Shown piece by piece: positions 9,557 to 18,506 of a stretch of DNA of 64,000 nucleotides (its first letter is position 1; each line of letters opens with the position of its first letter). Where the stretch lies: assembly GCF_030009775.1 (NCBI RefSeq), contig NZ_JASCTH010000018.1, positions 143,088-207,087 of the forward strand. Reading direction: 5' to 3'. The notes beneath the pieces are model-generated. The model was not told where the DNA came from, ran no database searches, and saw nothing but the letters and a program-made list of their open reading frames with translations. A program made the position numbers and the translations under genes. This DNA is from Actinoplanes sandaracinus (GTDB taxonomy: Bacteria; Actinomycetota; Actinomycetes; Mycobacteriales; Micromonosporaceae).

Positions 9557-9970
9557 CGGTGGCCAACGCTTCAAGATCTGCGGATGGCGAATGCTGGCGA
9601 GCTGCTTGCCGCAATCTTGGCGCACCGCCCACCCCGTGCGGTGGTTAGCGCTTCAAGGTCTGGGGTGACGGGTGGTTGGCGGGCTGCCTTCCGCGATCTT
9701 GATGTGTCGCCCACCTGGTGCGGTGGTCAGCGCTTCAAGGTCTGGGGTGACGGGTAGTTGGCGGCCTGACAACCGCGATCTTGATGCGCCGCCCACTCCA
9801 TGCGGGGTCAGCGCTTCAAAGCATGCGGGAGGGCCAGTAGTCGTCGGTCCGGCCGCGGCGATCTTGATGCGATGACTCCCCAGCACGGTGGCCACCGCAT
9901 CAAGGTCCGTTGGCGCTGGCGCGGTCCTTGTTACTCCCTGTTGATGCGGGTGCAGGGTGACTTTCGGGGC

Positions 9971-10047
9971 TCGGCTCTCGGCTCTCGGCTCTCGGCTCTC
10001 GGCTCTCGGCTCTCGGCTCTCGGCTCTCGGCTCTCGGCTCTCGGCTG
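9971..10047. repeat. heptanucleotide tandem array (TCGGCTC)n
   Basis: Ten perfect copies of TCGGCTC from 9971 to 10040 and an eleventh ending in G. Seven is not a multiple of three, and no supported gene crosses the array. It is a candidate slipped-strand length polymorphism. Confidence 0.95.
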
Positions 10048-10394
10048 TGATTTTGATGCGTTGACTACCTGATTCGGTGGTCAACGCAACGAGGTTGGTG
10101 AGCGGCGCGGATCGATGCCAGCCCAGTGTGATCTTGAGCAGCGCTGGCAGGTGCCTCTCGATCTGGCGCTGCGCCTTCGCAGGTGGTGATCTTGATGCAC
10201 TGACTTCCTCGAACGGTGGTCGACACATCCACGCCTGAGAAACGGCTGAGCGGACCAGCGGAGCAGCTGGGCGGCTGGGCGGCTGGGCGGCTAGACGGCA
10301 GGGCAGTTGGACGGCGAACGGCTGGACAACGGGGATTGGCCGCCGCCGCGAACCCGTCGCTTGACGGGAGTCGGTCGTCGCGGCTCTGCGGTGA

Positions 10395-10847
10395 TCAGTC
10401 GGTGGGGGCGATGCGTGGTGGGCGGTTCTCGTAGGGAGTGGACAGCACCACCGTGGTCCGGGTGGTGACGTTAGCGGCCGTGCGGATGTCCTGCAGCAGC
10501 CTCTCCAGGTCGGCGGGACTCTTCACCCGGACGAGAAGGAGGTAGAAGTCCTCCCCGGCCACCGAGTAGCAAGAGTCGATCTCGGCGAGATGCGCCAGCC
10601 GGTCGGGCGCGTCGTCGGGCTGGGAGGGGTCGAACGGCCGGATCGCCACGAACGCCGTCAACGGCAGGTCCAGGGCCTCATAGGAGACCCGGGCGGTGTA
10701 ACCGTTGACGACGCCGCGCTGCTCCAGGCGGCGGACACGCTGGTGCACGGCGGAGACGCTCAGGCCCACCCGTTCGGCCAGGTCGGTGTACGACAACCTG
10801 CCGTCCGCGGTCAGGGCCGACACGATCGCCCGGTCGATCTCTTCCAC
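10395..10847 (-). CDS. Lrp/AsnC-family transcriptional regulator
   Basis: 150 residues. The N-terminal winged helix reads MEEIDRAIVSALTADGRLSYTDLAERVGLSVSAVHQRVRRLEQRGV, characteristic of Lrp/AsnC proteins. It is followed by the RAM/effector domain (GYTARVSYEALDLPLTAFVAI to TTVVLSTPYENRP). Members usually bind an amino acid and act as dimers or octamers on amino-acid metabolism genes. A link to the aminotransferase gene 1.7 kb away is possible but unproven. It ends before the repeat block and runs in the same direction as the acyl-CoA dehydrogenase gene upstream of it. Confidence 0.9.
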   Translation of the reverse strand: MEEIDRAIVSALTADGRLSYTDLAERVGLSVSAVHQRVRRLEQRGVVNGYTARVSYEALDLPLTAFVAIRPFDPSQPDDAPDRLAHLAEIDSCYSVAGEDFYLLLVRVKSPADLERLLQDIRTAANVTTRTTVVLSTPYENRPPRIAPTD

Positions 10848-10901
10848 GCCGTCACATTACTGGCCTGTCGCGGATGGGCCGTCAGCGGATCAGCGCCGCG
10901 A

Positions 10902-12044
10902 TCAGCTCCCGGTCATCGAGCGGGCGATCACGAGCCGCTGGATCTGGTTGGTGCCCTCGACGATCTGCAGGACCTTCGCCTCCCGGAACCAGCGCTCGAC
11001 CGGGTGGTCGGCGACGTAACCGGCACCGCCGAGCACCTGCACCGCGTCGGTGGTGACCCGCATGGCCGCGTCGGTGGCGAACAGTTTCGCCTTGGCCGCC
11101 TCGATGGAGAACGGCCGGCCCGCGTCCTTGAGCCGGGCCGCGTTGAGCAGCAGCGCACGGGCCGCGGAGACCTGGGTGGCCATGTCGGCGAGCATGAACC
11201 CGATCCCCTGGAACGACCCGATCGGCTTGCCGAACTGCTCGCGCTCCCGGGCGTAGGCGGTGGCGTAGTCGACGGCGGCCTGGGCCAGCCCGACCGCGCA
11301 CGCGGCGATGCCGAGGCGGCCGGCGTCGAGGGCCTTCATGGCGATGCCGAAGCCCTCGTTCTCGGTGCCGACCAGGCGGTCCCGGGGGATGCGGGCGTTG
11401 TCGAGGACGATCTGCGCGGGCGCCGACGAGCGCAGGCCCATCAGCTTCTCCGGCGCCTGCGGTTGGAGGCCGGCGGTGTCAGCGTCGGCGAGCAGGCAGG
11501 AGATGCCGCGGGCGCCGGGGCCGCCGGTGCGGCAGAAGATGTTGTAGAAGTCGGCACGGCCGGCGTGCGTGATCCACGCTTTCGTGCCGGTCACCACGTA
11601 GTCGTCGCCGTCGGCGACCGCGCGGGTGGCGAGGGCGGCCGCGTCGCTGCCGCCCTGCGGTTCGGAGAGGGCGTACGCCCCGAGCAGCTCACCGCCGAGC
11701 ATGTCCGGCAGTTTGGCCCGCTGCTGTTCGGTGCCGTAGGAGGCGACCGGGAAGCAGGACAGGGTGTGCACGCTGACCGCCTCGGCGATGCCCAGCCAGG
11801 TGCCGGCGAGGATCTCCAGGACCTGGACGTACACCTCGTAGGGCTGGGCGGCGCCGCCGTCGGCCTCGGGGTAGGGCAACCCGAGGAGCCCGGAACGGCC
11901 CAGAGTGCGCAGGATGTCGCGGGGGAACTCGCCGCGCGCCTCGAAGTCGTCGACCTTGTCGGCGAGCTCGCGGGTGGCGATCTCGGTGGTGAGGTCGAGC
12001 AGGTCGTGCGCTTCGGGGGTGGGAAGCAGTCGATCCACGGTCAT
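10902..12044 (-). CDS. acyl-CoA dehydrogenase
   Basis: 380 residues, the normal length. It has the FAD-binding YALSEPQGGSDAAAL and WITHAGRADFY segments and the C-terminal helical bundle with EREQFGKPIGSFQGIGFMLADM and VQVLGGAGYVADHPVERWFREAK. It also has the catalytic glutamate in IVEGTNQIQR, as in short/branched-chain enzymes. It oxidises an acyl-CoA to the enoyl-CoA, passing electrons to ETF; the chain specificity is not evident. A perfect TTAACG-CT-CGTTAA palindrome lies 10 bp before the ATG, pointing to TetR-type repression. Confidence 0.9.
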   Translation of the reverse strand: MTVDRLLPTPEAHDLLDLTTEIATRELADKVDDFEARGEFPRDILRTLGRSGLLGLPYPEADGGAAQPYEVYVQVLEILAGTWLGIAEAVSVHTLSCFPVASYGTEQQRAKLPDMLGGELLGAYALSEPQGGSDAAALATRAVADGDDYVVTGTKAWITHAGRADFYNIFCRTGGPGARGISCLLADADTAGLQPQAPEKLMGLRSSAPAQIVLDNARIPRDRLVGTENEGFGIAMKALDAGRLGIAACAVGLAQAAVDYATAYAREREQFGKPIGSFQGIGFMLADMATQVSAARALLLNAARLKDAGRPFSIEAAKAKLFATDAAMRVTTDAVQVLGGAGYVADHPVERWFREAKVLQIVEGTNQIQRLVIARSMTGS

Positions 12045-12053
12045 CCTCGAACT

Positions 12054-12067
12054 TTAACGCTCGTTAA
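12054..12067. promoter_or_regulatory. TTAACG-CT-CGTTAA palindromic operator
   Basis: A perfect 14-bp palindrome lies between the acyl-CoA dehydrogenase start (12044) and the stop of the response-regulator gene (12064). TetR-family regulators of fatty-acid or branched-chain catabolism commonly bind sites of this form; the cognate regulator is not next to it. Confidence 0.6.
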
Positions 12068-12801
12068 CCAGCCGGTGTGACCAGGCCGGTCTCATAGGCC
12101 AGGACGACGGCCTGGGCACGGTCGCGCAGATCGAGTTTCGCGAAGATCCGGGCCACGTGGGTCTTCACCGTAGCCTCACTGAGTGTCAGCGATCCGGCCA
12201 ACTCGGAGTTCGACAGACCGCGCCCCAGCAGGGTCAGCACCTCGAGCTCGCGCGGGGTCAGGGCGGTCAGATCGCGGTGCACCGCCGGCGGCTCGCCGGT
12301 GCTGGCGTACCGCTGGACCAGGCGGCGGGTGATCGACGGGGCGAGCAGGGCGTCACCGGTGCCGACCAGGCGGATCGCGGCGGCCAGGTGGTCGGCGGTG
12401 ACGTCCTTGAGCAGGAAGCCGCTGGCGCCGGCGGCGAGCGCGGCGTAGACGTACCGGTCCAGGTCGAACGTGGTCAGCATGAGGATCCGGCAGTGGCGGT
12501 CGCGGGCCAGGATGCGCCGGGTGGCCTCGATGCCGTCCATGCCGGGCATCCGGATGTCCATCAGGATCACGTCGGGGCGCAGGCGCCGCTCGGCCTCGAC
12601 CGCGGCGGCGCCGTCGGCGGCCTCCCCGGCGACATCGATGCCGCGGGCGCTCAGGATCAGCCGGAACCCGGTGCGGATCAGCTCCTGATCATCGACGATC
12701 AGCACCCGCGGGACGCCACCGACGCCACCGACGGCACCGACGGCAGGATTCCGCTGATCGGCCCCGACGCCACCAACGGCAGGCGTGTGCGGGGCGGTCA
12801 T
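12064..12801 (-). CDS. NarL/FixJ-type response regulator
   Basis: 245 residues. After a 30-residue Gly/Val-rich leader comes a receiver domain (RVLIVDDQELIRTGF) with the phosphoacceptor Asp82 in VILMDIRMPGMDG and the conserved Lys in FLLKDVTADHL. A LuxR helix-turn-helix follows (LTPRELEVLTLLGRGLSNSELAGSL). The ATG overlaps the kinase stop codon (ATGA, 12798-12801), so the two are translationally coupled. It binds DNA when phosphorylated, and its most likely targets are the divergent ABC transporter genes. Confidence 0.92.
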   Translation of the reverse strand: MTAPHTPAVGGVGADQRNPAVGAVGGVGGVPRVLIVDDQELIRTGFRLILSARGIDVAGEAADGAAAVEAERRLRPDVILMDIRMPGMDGIEATRRILARDRHCRILMLTTFDLDRYVYAALAAGASGFLLKDVTADHLAAAIRLVGTGDALLAPSITRRLVQRYASTGEPPAVHRDLTALTPRELEVLTLLGRGLSNSELAGSLTLSEATVKTHVARIFAKLDLRDRAQAVVLAYETGLVTPAG

Positions 12802-13607
12802 GGCGCGTCCAGCGGGAGGCGGGCGCGGACCCGGTATCCGCCGCCGAGGCGGCGCCGGGCGTCGAGGTCGCCGCCGTAGACCGCGACCCGCTCGCGCAGG
12901 CCGGCCAGGCCACGGCCGGCGCCGTCACCGGCGGCGGGCGGGGCGGGGTCGCCGGTCAGCACGCTCGGGCCGGTGGTCAGCACCTCGACCCGCAGGGCGT
13001 GACCGGCATAACGGATGGTGACCTCGGCCTTTCCCCCGGTGCCGTGCTTGAGCGCGTTGGTCAGGGCCTCCTGCACGATGCGGTAGGCGGTGACGTCGAT
13101 GCCGGCCGGCAGGGGCCGCGGCTCGCCGGAGACCCGGACATCGACGGGCAGGCCGGCGAACGCGATCCGGTCCACCAGCGGGCTGAGCCGGGCCAGCGTG
13201 GGCTGCGGCGCGAGATCGGCGTGCTCGTCGTCGGGGTCGTCGCCGTCGGGGGCCGGCGCCAGCAGGCCCAGCAGGTGCCGCAGCTCGGTCATGGTGTCAC
13301 GGCCGGCGCGCTCGACCGCGCCGAGCGCCGCGCCCGCCTCCTGCGGCATGGTGGCCAGGATCTCCCGGGCGGCGCCCGCCTGCACGATCATGACGCTGAC
13401 GTTGTGGCTGACGATGTCGTGCAGCTCGCGGGCGATCCGGGCACGTTCCTCGCCGACCGCCGCCTGGGCGGCGGTCTCCCGCTCGCGTTCCAGGAGCCAG
13501 CCGCGCTCTCCCAAGGCCCGCTCGTGCCGTCGGCGCGCCCGCCGCAGTGCGACCCCGAGCCCCGCGGCGACCGCGCACGCCACCGCGAGCGCTGCCGCCA
13601 TCCACAT
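12798..13607 (-). CDS. sensor histidine kinase (NarL partner)
   Basis: 269 residues from the ATG at 13607. There is one N-terminal membrane helix (residues 3-21), a basic stretch, and then the HisKA_3 dimerisation region with the phosphoacceptor His63 in ELHDIVSHNVSVM. A HATPase domain follows (AYRIVQEALTNALKHG; GRGLAGLRERVAVYGG). Most DesK/NarX-type kinases have four or more membrane helices. Here only one is present, so signal input may come from a partner, plausibly the ABC transporter encoded divergently. The open frame extends upstream to 14468 but overlaps the ABC gene and is not credible. Confidence 0.88.
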   Translation of the reverse strand: MWMAAALAVACAVAAGLGVALRRARRRHERALGERGWLLERERETAAQAAVGEERARIARELHDIVSHNVSVMIVQAGAAREILATMPQEAGAALGAVERAGRDTMTELRHLLGLLAPAPDGDDPDDEHADLAPQPTLARLSPLVDRIAFAGLPVDVRVSGEPRPLPAGIDVTAYRIVQEALTNALKHGTGGKAEVTIRYAGHALRVEVLTTGPSVLTGDPAPPAAGDGAGRGLAGLRERVAVYGGDLDARRRLGGGYRVRARLPLDAP

Positions 13608-13757
13608 CGTCCCCACACCGGACACCCTGTCAGAACGGGGCGAGCGCGCGCATCCGCCCCGGTGTCCACACCGCGTACATCTGCGGGATGACGGCCGCCG
13701 TCGATTGCATCCGGCAGCCGATGCCCGCACGACGGCCGGTCCGTAGCGTTCCGGGCC

Positions 13758-14447
13758 ATGACGACAGAGACGGTGGTACGCCTCGACGGGGTACGCAAGG
13801 AATACGGCGGAACAGCTGCCCTGGACGGCGTCTCGCTGGAGATCCGCCGGGGTGAGGCGGTCGCCGTGATGGGCCCGTCCGGATGCGGTAAATCCACCCT
13901 GCTCAACATGATCGCCGGGCTGGACCGGCCGTCCGCCGGCGAGGTGACCGTGCACGGCGAGCGCCTGGACCTGATGAACGAGACGAGGCTGGCGCTGTTC
14001 CGCCGGCACCACCTCGGCATGATCTTCCAGTTCTTCAATCTCCTCGACGATCTGTCCGCACTGGACAACGTGGCCCTGGCCGCCCAGCTGACCGGCTCGT
14101 CGGCGGCCACCGCCCGGCGCCGCGCCCTGGAACTCTTCGACGAGCTGGGCATCGCCGGCCGCCGGGACGTCTATCCGGCCGCGCTCTCCGGCGGCGAACG
14201 GCAGCGGGTGGCGGTGGCCCGGGCCCTGATGAACCGGCCGGCGCTGCTGCTCGCCGACGAGCCGACCGGCGCGCTCGACAGCAAGGCCGGTGAACAGGTG
14301 ATGGACCTGCTGATCGACCTCAACCAGATCGGGCAGACCCTGCTGATCGTCACCCACGACGAGCGGCTCGCGCACCGCTGCGCGAGCCGGCTGGTGGAAC
14401 TGGCCGACGGCCGGATCGCCCGCGAGTCCGCCCTGGACCGGGTGTGA
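13758..14447 (+). CDS. ABC transporter ATP-binding protein (MacB/LolD type)
   Basis: 229 residues. Walker A GPSGCGKST (39-47), Q-loop MIFQFFNLLDDL, signature LSGGERQR (143-150), Walker B LLLADEPTGALDS (164 on) and the switch histidine in VTHDERLAHRC. The PTGALDS extension is typical of the MacB/LolD/FtsE group. It energises the FtsX-type permease encoded directly downstream (4-bp GTGA overlap). Modules with this partner and an adjacent two-component system often handle envelope stress or antimicrobial peptides. Confidence 0.95.
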   Translation: MTTETVVRLDGVRKEYGGTAALDGVSLEIRRGEAVAVMGPSGCGKSTLLNMIAGLDRPSAGEVTVHGERLDLMNETRLALFRRHHLGMIFQFFNLLDDLSALDNVALAAQLTGSSAATARRRALELFDELGIAGRRDVYPAALSGGERQRVAVARALMNRPALLLADEPTGALDSKAGEQVMDLLIDLNQIGQTLLIVTHDERLAHRCASRLVELADGRIARESALDRV

Positions 14448-16762
14448 GCGCGGTGTGGGCGGCCGCACGGGCCGCGATCCGCCGCCGGAAGCTGCAGACC
14501 TTCGTGATCGGCCTGGTCGTGCTGCTCTGCACCACCACGACCGTGGTGTCCCTCGCCCTGCTCGACGCCACCTCGGCGCCGTTCGACCGGGCCTTCGCCG
14601 AGCAGCGTGGCGCGCACGCGGTGGCGGTCTACGACCCGGCGGTGGTGACCGGCACCCGACTCGCCGCCGCGAAGTCCGGGGTGGAGAGCGCGGCCGGACC
14701 GTTCGGGCAGGTCGTGCTGGACCCGGAGAACGATCCCGGGCCGCTCCTGCGTGGGCAGATCACCGTGGTGGGACGGGCCGACCCGGGCGGCGAGGTGGAC
14801 CGGCTGGACCTCTGGCGTGGCCGCTGGCCGTCCGCGCCGGGCGAGATCGTGCTGAACGAGACTCGCATGGACGATCCGATCGGCCTGCAGATCACCGACG
14901 ACATGAAGACGGTCCAGGCGGGCGGGGTGACGCTGACCGTGGTCGGGTGGGCGTACAGCCTGAGCGCGACGGCGGACGCCTGGGTGACACCGGAGCAGAT
15001 GACGGCGCTGCGGCCGACCGGGACACAGATGCTGTACCGGTTCTCCGGGGACGTGTCGACCAGGGAGGCGATCGAGCAGCGGCTGGCCGGGGTGACCGCG
15101 GGGCTTCCCGGCCAGGCGCTGCTCGCCGCCCGGCCGTACCAGGTGATCAAGGAGGAGATGGCCGAGTCGGCCGGCGTCTACCTGGCCCTCCTGGGCGCCT
15201 TCGGGGTGCTCGGCCTCCTGGTCGCGGTGATCATCGTGGGGAACGTGGTGAGCGGGGCGGTGGTCTCCGGGTTCCGGCACATCGGGGTGCTCAAGTCGGT
15301 GGGCTTCACCCCCCGCCAGGTGGTCGCGGTCTATCTGACCATGGTGACGGTGCCCGCGATGGTGGGCGCGGTGACCGGCACGGCGCTCGGCAGCCTGGCG
15401 GCACAGCCGCTGGTCGCGGACACCTTCCGCGACCTCGGCCTCGGGCAGGACGCCGGCGTGCGGATCTGGGTGCTGGCGGCGGGGCTCATCGGCGTGCCCG
15501 GGCTGGTCCTGCTGGCCGCGCTGCTGCCCGCGACGCGCGCCCACCGCCTCTCCGCCGCCGAGGCGATCAGCGCGGGCAGCTCGCCGCGACGCGGTCGCGG
15601 CCTGCGCATCCAGAGAGCCCTCAGCGGTACGCGCCTGCCGCGCTCGGTCAGCCTCGGCCTGGGCCTGCCGTTCGCCCGCCCGGCCCGCACCGCGCTGACC
15701 ATGGCGTCGTTGCTGCTCGGCGTGACCACGGTGACGTTCGCGACCGGGCTCTCCGAATCGATCCTGCGGGTCGCCGCGCTCTCCGCGGAGGCGGGCGGCA
15801 ACGTCGGTGTCGTCTCCCGCCCGCCCGGGCTCGGTGAGGGCACGCAGCGCACCCCCGCGGAGGTGGAGGCGATGCTGCGCGCCATACCCGGCACGGCGCA
15901 GGTCGGGGTCGCCGCCCGGAAGGACGTCGTCATCCTCGGGCACAGCGAACCCGTCGAGTTCGGCTTCGTCCGCGGGGACGTCGCCGCGATGGGATACGAG
16001 CGCCAGCTGCTCGAGGGCCGCTGGCTGAGCGGGCCCGGCGAGGTGGTGGCGCCCGTCCAGTTGCTCAACGCACGCGGCCTGAAGGTCGGTGACACCCTGA
16101 CCGCCGACCTGGACGGCGCCAGGCTCAGCCTCACCGTGGTCGGCGCGATGTACGAGGGCCTGCCCGGCCCCAGCGACGGACTGATCGCGGCGTGGCGGGA
16201 CCTCGACGGTCTCTCCAAGGACGACTTCTACTACATGGTGCAACTGCGTGACGGCGCCGACATGGAGGGGTACCTGGCTGCGGTGCGGGCGGCCGACCCG
16301 GGCCTGGACGCCTGGGACAACACCGGCGACGACGAGCTGACGGTGATCGTGACCGGGTCGTCCGCCCTGTTCGCCGTGCTGCTGGCCGCGGTCGCCGCCC
16401 TGGGGGTGCTCAACACGGTCGCCCTCAACGTCCAGGATCGCCGCCGCGACCTGGGCATGCTGAAGTCGATCGGGATGACGCCGCGTCAGGTGATCGCCAT
16501 GCTGGTCACGTCGATGGCGGCCCTCGGCGTGCTGGGCGGGCTGATCGGCATCCCGGTCGGCATGGCCGCGCACCGGATCGTCGTCCCGGCGGCCGCGGAC
16601 GCCGTCAAGCTCACCCTCCCCGACTACGTGCTGCGGGTGTGGGAGCCGGGGACGCTGGCCCTGATGGTGCTCAGCGGCGTGCTGATCGCGGTGCTGGGGG
16701 CGCTGCTGCCGGCCCGCTCGGCGGCCCGGCTGACGATCGCCCGGGTCCTGCACAACGAGTGA
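14444..16762 (+). CDS. FtsX-family ABC transporter permease
   Basis: 772 residues from the GTG overlapping the ATPase stop. A first membrane helix (TFVIGLVVLLCTTTTVVSLAL) precedes a large extracytoplasmic part. Two FtsX blocks follow, each with three helices and the motif GVLKSVGFTPRQVVAVYL (first block) or GMLKSIGMTPRQVIAMLV (second block). A second periplasmic-type domain lies between them. This duplicated FtsX layout is that of large actinobacterial mechanotransmission permeases such as those exporting lipids or peptides. Substrate unknown. Confidence 0.92.
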   Translation: MSAVWAAARAAIRRRKLQTFVIGLVVLLCTTTTVVSLALLDATSAPFDRAFAEQRGAHAVAVYDPAVVTGTRLAAAKSGVESAAGPFGQVVLDPENDPGPLLRGQITVVGRADPGGEVDRLDLWRGRWPSAPGEIVLNETRMDDPIGLQITDDMKTVQAGGVTLTVVGWAYSLSATADAWVTPEQMTALRPTGTQMLYRFSGDVSTREAIEQRLAGVTAGLPGQALLAARPYQVIKEEMAESAGVYLALLGAFGVLGLLVAVIIVGNVVSGAVVSGFRHIGVLKSVGFTPRQVVAVYLTMVTVPAMVGAVTGTALGSLAAQPLVADTFRDLGLGQDAGVRIWVLAAGLIGVPGLVLLAALLPATRAHRLSAAEAISAGSSPRRGRGLRIQRALSGTRLPRSVSLGLGLPFARPARTALTMASLLLGVTTVTFATGLSESILRVAALSAEAGGNVGVVSRPPGLGEGTQRTPAEVEAMLRAIPGTAQVGVAARKDVVILGHSEPVEFGFVRGDVAAMGYERQLLEGRWLSGPGEVVAPVQLLNARGLKVGDTLTADLDGARLSLTVVGAMYEGLPGPSDGLIAAWRDLDGLSKDDFYYMVQLRDGADMEGYLAAVRAADPGLDAWDNTGDDELTVIVTGSSALFAVLLAAVAALGVLNTVALNVQDRRRDLGMLKSIGMTPRQVIAMLVTSMAALGVLGGLIGIPVGMAAHRIVVPAAADAVKLTLPDYVLRVWEPGTLALMVLSGVLIAVLGALLPARSAARLTIARVLHNE

Positions 16763-16769
16763 CACCGGA

Positions 16770-16813
16770 GCGCCGGTCACCCCCCGTACCCGAAGATTCA
16801 GGGTGACCGGCGC
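16770..16813. terminator. bidirectional hairpin between convergent genes
   Basis: GCGCCGGTCACCC (16770-16782) is a perfect inverted match to GGGTGACCGGCGC (16801-16813), an 18-nt loop apart. It lies between the stop of the permease gene and the stop of the opposing GGDEF gene. Confidence 0.75.
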
Positions 16814-16889
16814 CAGGCCGTCAGTGGCGCACGCACCATGGGCCCATCCAACACGGCCGATCTGCCAAAAATCTGTCAGCGGCCGGCGA

Positions 16890-18422
16890 TCAGGCGGCGG
16901 CGAGATCCACCACCGGGGCCGACGGCTCCAGGGACTCGTGCCAGATCGCCCACCGGGTGTCCGGTCCCATCGACTTCGCCTTGTACATGGCCAGGTCGGC
17001 GCGGTGCACGATCTCGTCGTGGGTGAGTTCGCCGGGTTCGGTCACCGCCACGCCGATGCTGGCGGCCAGGGTGAGCAGGCGGCCGTCGACGACGACCTGG
17101 CCGAGGGCGCCGGCGAGACGCCCGGCCACCTCGTACGCCTCCTCGGGCCGCCCGACCTCGGGCAGCACCACGGCGAACTCGTCACCGCCGAGCCGGGCCG
17201 GCAGTCCCGGCCGCGGCACACAGCGGCGCAGCACCTCGGCGAACTCCACCAGCACCCGGTCGCCGGTCTGGTGCCCGAGGGTGTCGTTGATCTCCTTGAA
17301 CCCGTTCATGTCGATCACCAGGATCGCCGCCCGCCGGCCGCGGCCCAGCGCGCGGCAGGAGGCCTGGCGGAACAGGCTCCGGTTGGCGAGCCCGGTCAGG
17401 CCGTCGGTGAGGGCGCGCTCGTCGCTCTCCCGCTGCGCCAGGGTCTGCCGGTAGAGCACCAGCACACTGAGCATCGCCCCGCCGAGCGCCAGGCCACCCC
17501 ACGGGAAGAACCGGCCGTCCTGCCAGGCCTGCGCCAGCATCAGCAGGTGGGCCACGGCGACCGCGAGGAACGGCAGGTAGCGGCCGGCGCGGAGGGCACG
17601 GCGGGGCTCGCCGGCCGCGACCGCGACGAAGCCGGCCCGGCCCTGTGCCACGGCCGCGGCGGCGAGCAGCGCGTCGGCGGTGATCCAGCAGATGAACTGC
17701 CAGGACGCCGGCATCTCGGCGCCGTCGTGACCGCTCAGGTAACCGTGCACCGCGTCGCCGGTGAACAGGATCAGGGCGCCGGCGGTGAGCAGCCGCAGCG
17801 GCCGCTGCGCGGACTCGTCGGCGCCGCGCAGCAGGGCCCGGACGGCACTGAACAGCAGCGCCAGGTCACCGAGCGGGTAGACGGCGGCGCTGAGCATGAC
17901 GTCCGCGGAGAAGCCGGTGCGTTCCAGCAGCGGGCCGATCGCGGTGTACCAGAGCACCACCAGGCCCCCGGCCATCACGGTCAGCGCGTCGACGGCCGCC
18001 TTGAGCCGGTCGCGGCGGCTGGTCGGCGCGAGCGGGAAACGCTGCAGGGCGATCAGCAGGGCGACCACGAACACCACGTGCGTCGCGTCGTCCCACCGGC
18101 CGGCGCCGCCGACACCGAGGACCATCAGCAGCGGTACGGCTACCACGAGCGCCGAGAAGCAGGCGGCGACCGCGCCCCAGGCCTGCCGCAGCCGGGGTGG
18201 CAGCTGCGGCATCCGGGCCGCACGCACCGCGGCGACCAGGCCGAACACCGCGAAGGCGAACCGGGCGGCCTCGGCGGCGGATTCGTACCAGGCGACCGGA
18301 GCGAACAGGTTCACCGCGGAGAGCGCCAGCACGACGGCGTAGAGCGCGCCCGCCGCCAGATAGACCGGCGGCAGCCCGCCGCCCGGGTGACGGCGCCGCG
18401 CGAGTCGACTTCCCGTGTGCAA
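16890..18422 (-). CDS. membrane-bound diguanylate cyclase (GGDEF)
   Basis: About 510 residues from the TTG at 18422, which has an excellent ribosome site (GGAGGAG five bases before). Some ten hydrophobic helices fill residues ~18-335. A C-terminal GGDEF domain follows: ALTDGLTGLANRSLF, the active-site LGGDEFAVVLPE at residues 411-422, and the metal-binding DMNGFKEINDTLGH. The active residues are intact, so it should make c-di-GMP from two GTP. No RxxD inhibitory site precedes GGDEF. The input signal is unknown. It is divergent from the SfnB-like gene. Confidence 0.88.
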   Translation of the reverse strand: MHTGSRLARRRHPGGGLPPVYLAAGALYAVVLALSAVNLFAPVAWYESAAEAARFAFAVFGLVAAVRAARMPQLPPRLRQAWGAVAACFSALVVAVPLLMVLGVGGAGRWDDATHVVFVVALLIALQRFPLAPTSRRDRLKAAVDALTVMAGGLVVLWYTAIGPLLERTGFSADVMLSAAVYPLGDLALLFSAVRALLRGADESAQRPLRLLTAGALILFTGDAVHGYLSGHDGAEMPASWQFICWITADALLAAAAVAQGRAGFVAVAAGEPRRALRAGRYLPFLAVAVAHLLMLAQAWQDGRFFPWGGLALGGAMLSVLVLYRQTLAQRESDERALTDGLTGLANRSLFRQASCRALGRGRRAAILVIDMNGFKEINDTLGHQTGDRVLVEFAEVLRRCVPRPGLPARLGGDEFAVVLPEVGRPEEAYEVAGRLAGALGQVVVDGRLLTLAASIGVAVTEPGELTHDEIVHRADLAMYKAKSMGPDTRWAIWHESLEPSAPVVDLAAA

Positions 18423-18506
18423 GACGCCTCCTCCAGGGCCGTGCCGGACGAGCGTGCTGATCGGTGGCTCCCGGGCCGACCTGAGGAATGACCATAGGAT
18501 CGGCGG

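Larger units (their letters stand above)
8988..10230. repeat. array of ~13 palindromic ~52-bp repeats
   Basis: Each unit begins GCGAYCTTGATGCG-like and ends CGCTTCAAGRTCTG-like, so its ends are inverted repeats. The inner part (CCACC...GGTGG) also pairs. Approximate units: 8988-9010 (right half), 9042-9093, 9124-9175, 9205-9271, 9303-9354, 9385-9436, 9466-9580, 9611-9662, 9693-9744, 9775-9826, 9858-9908, 10048-10098, 10186-10230. Starts are mostly 81-82 bp apart. A block of three units is duplicated with a 261-bp period (9042/9303, 9124/9385, 9205/9466). No credible gene lies in the region. Confidence 0.85.

Noticed and set aside
8988-10230. CRISPR array
   Set aside because: The units are palindromic and diverged, the intervening segments are related to each other, unit length varies, and no cas gene is near.
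13608-14468. Long N-terminal extension of the histidine kinase frame
   Set aside because: It runs antisense through the ABC ATPase gene; the real protein starts at the membrane helix near 13607.
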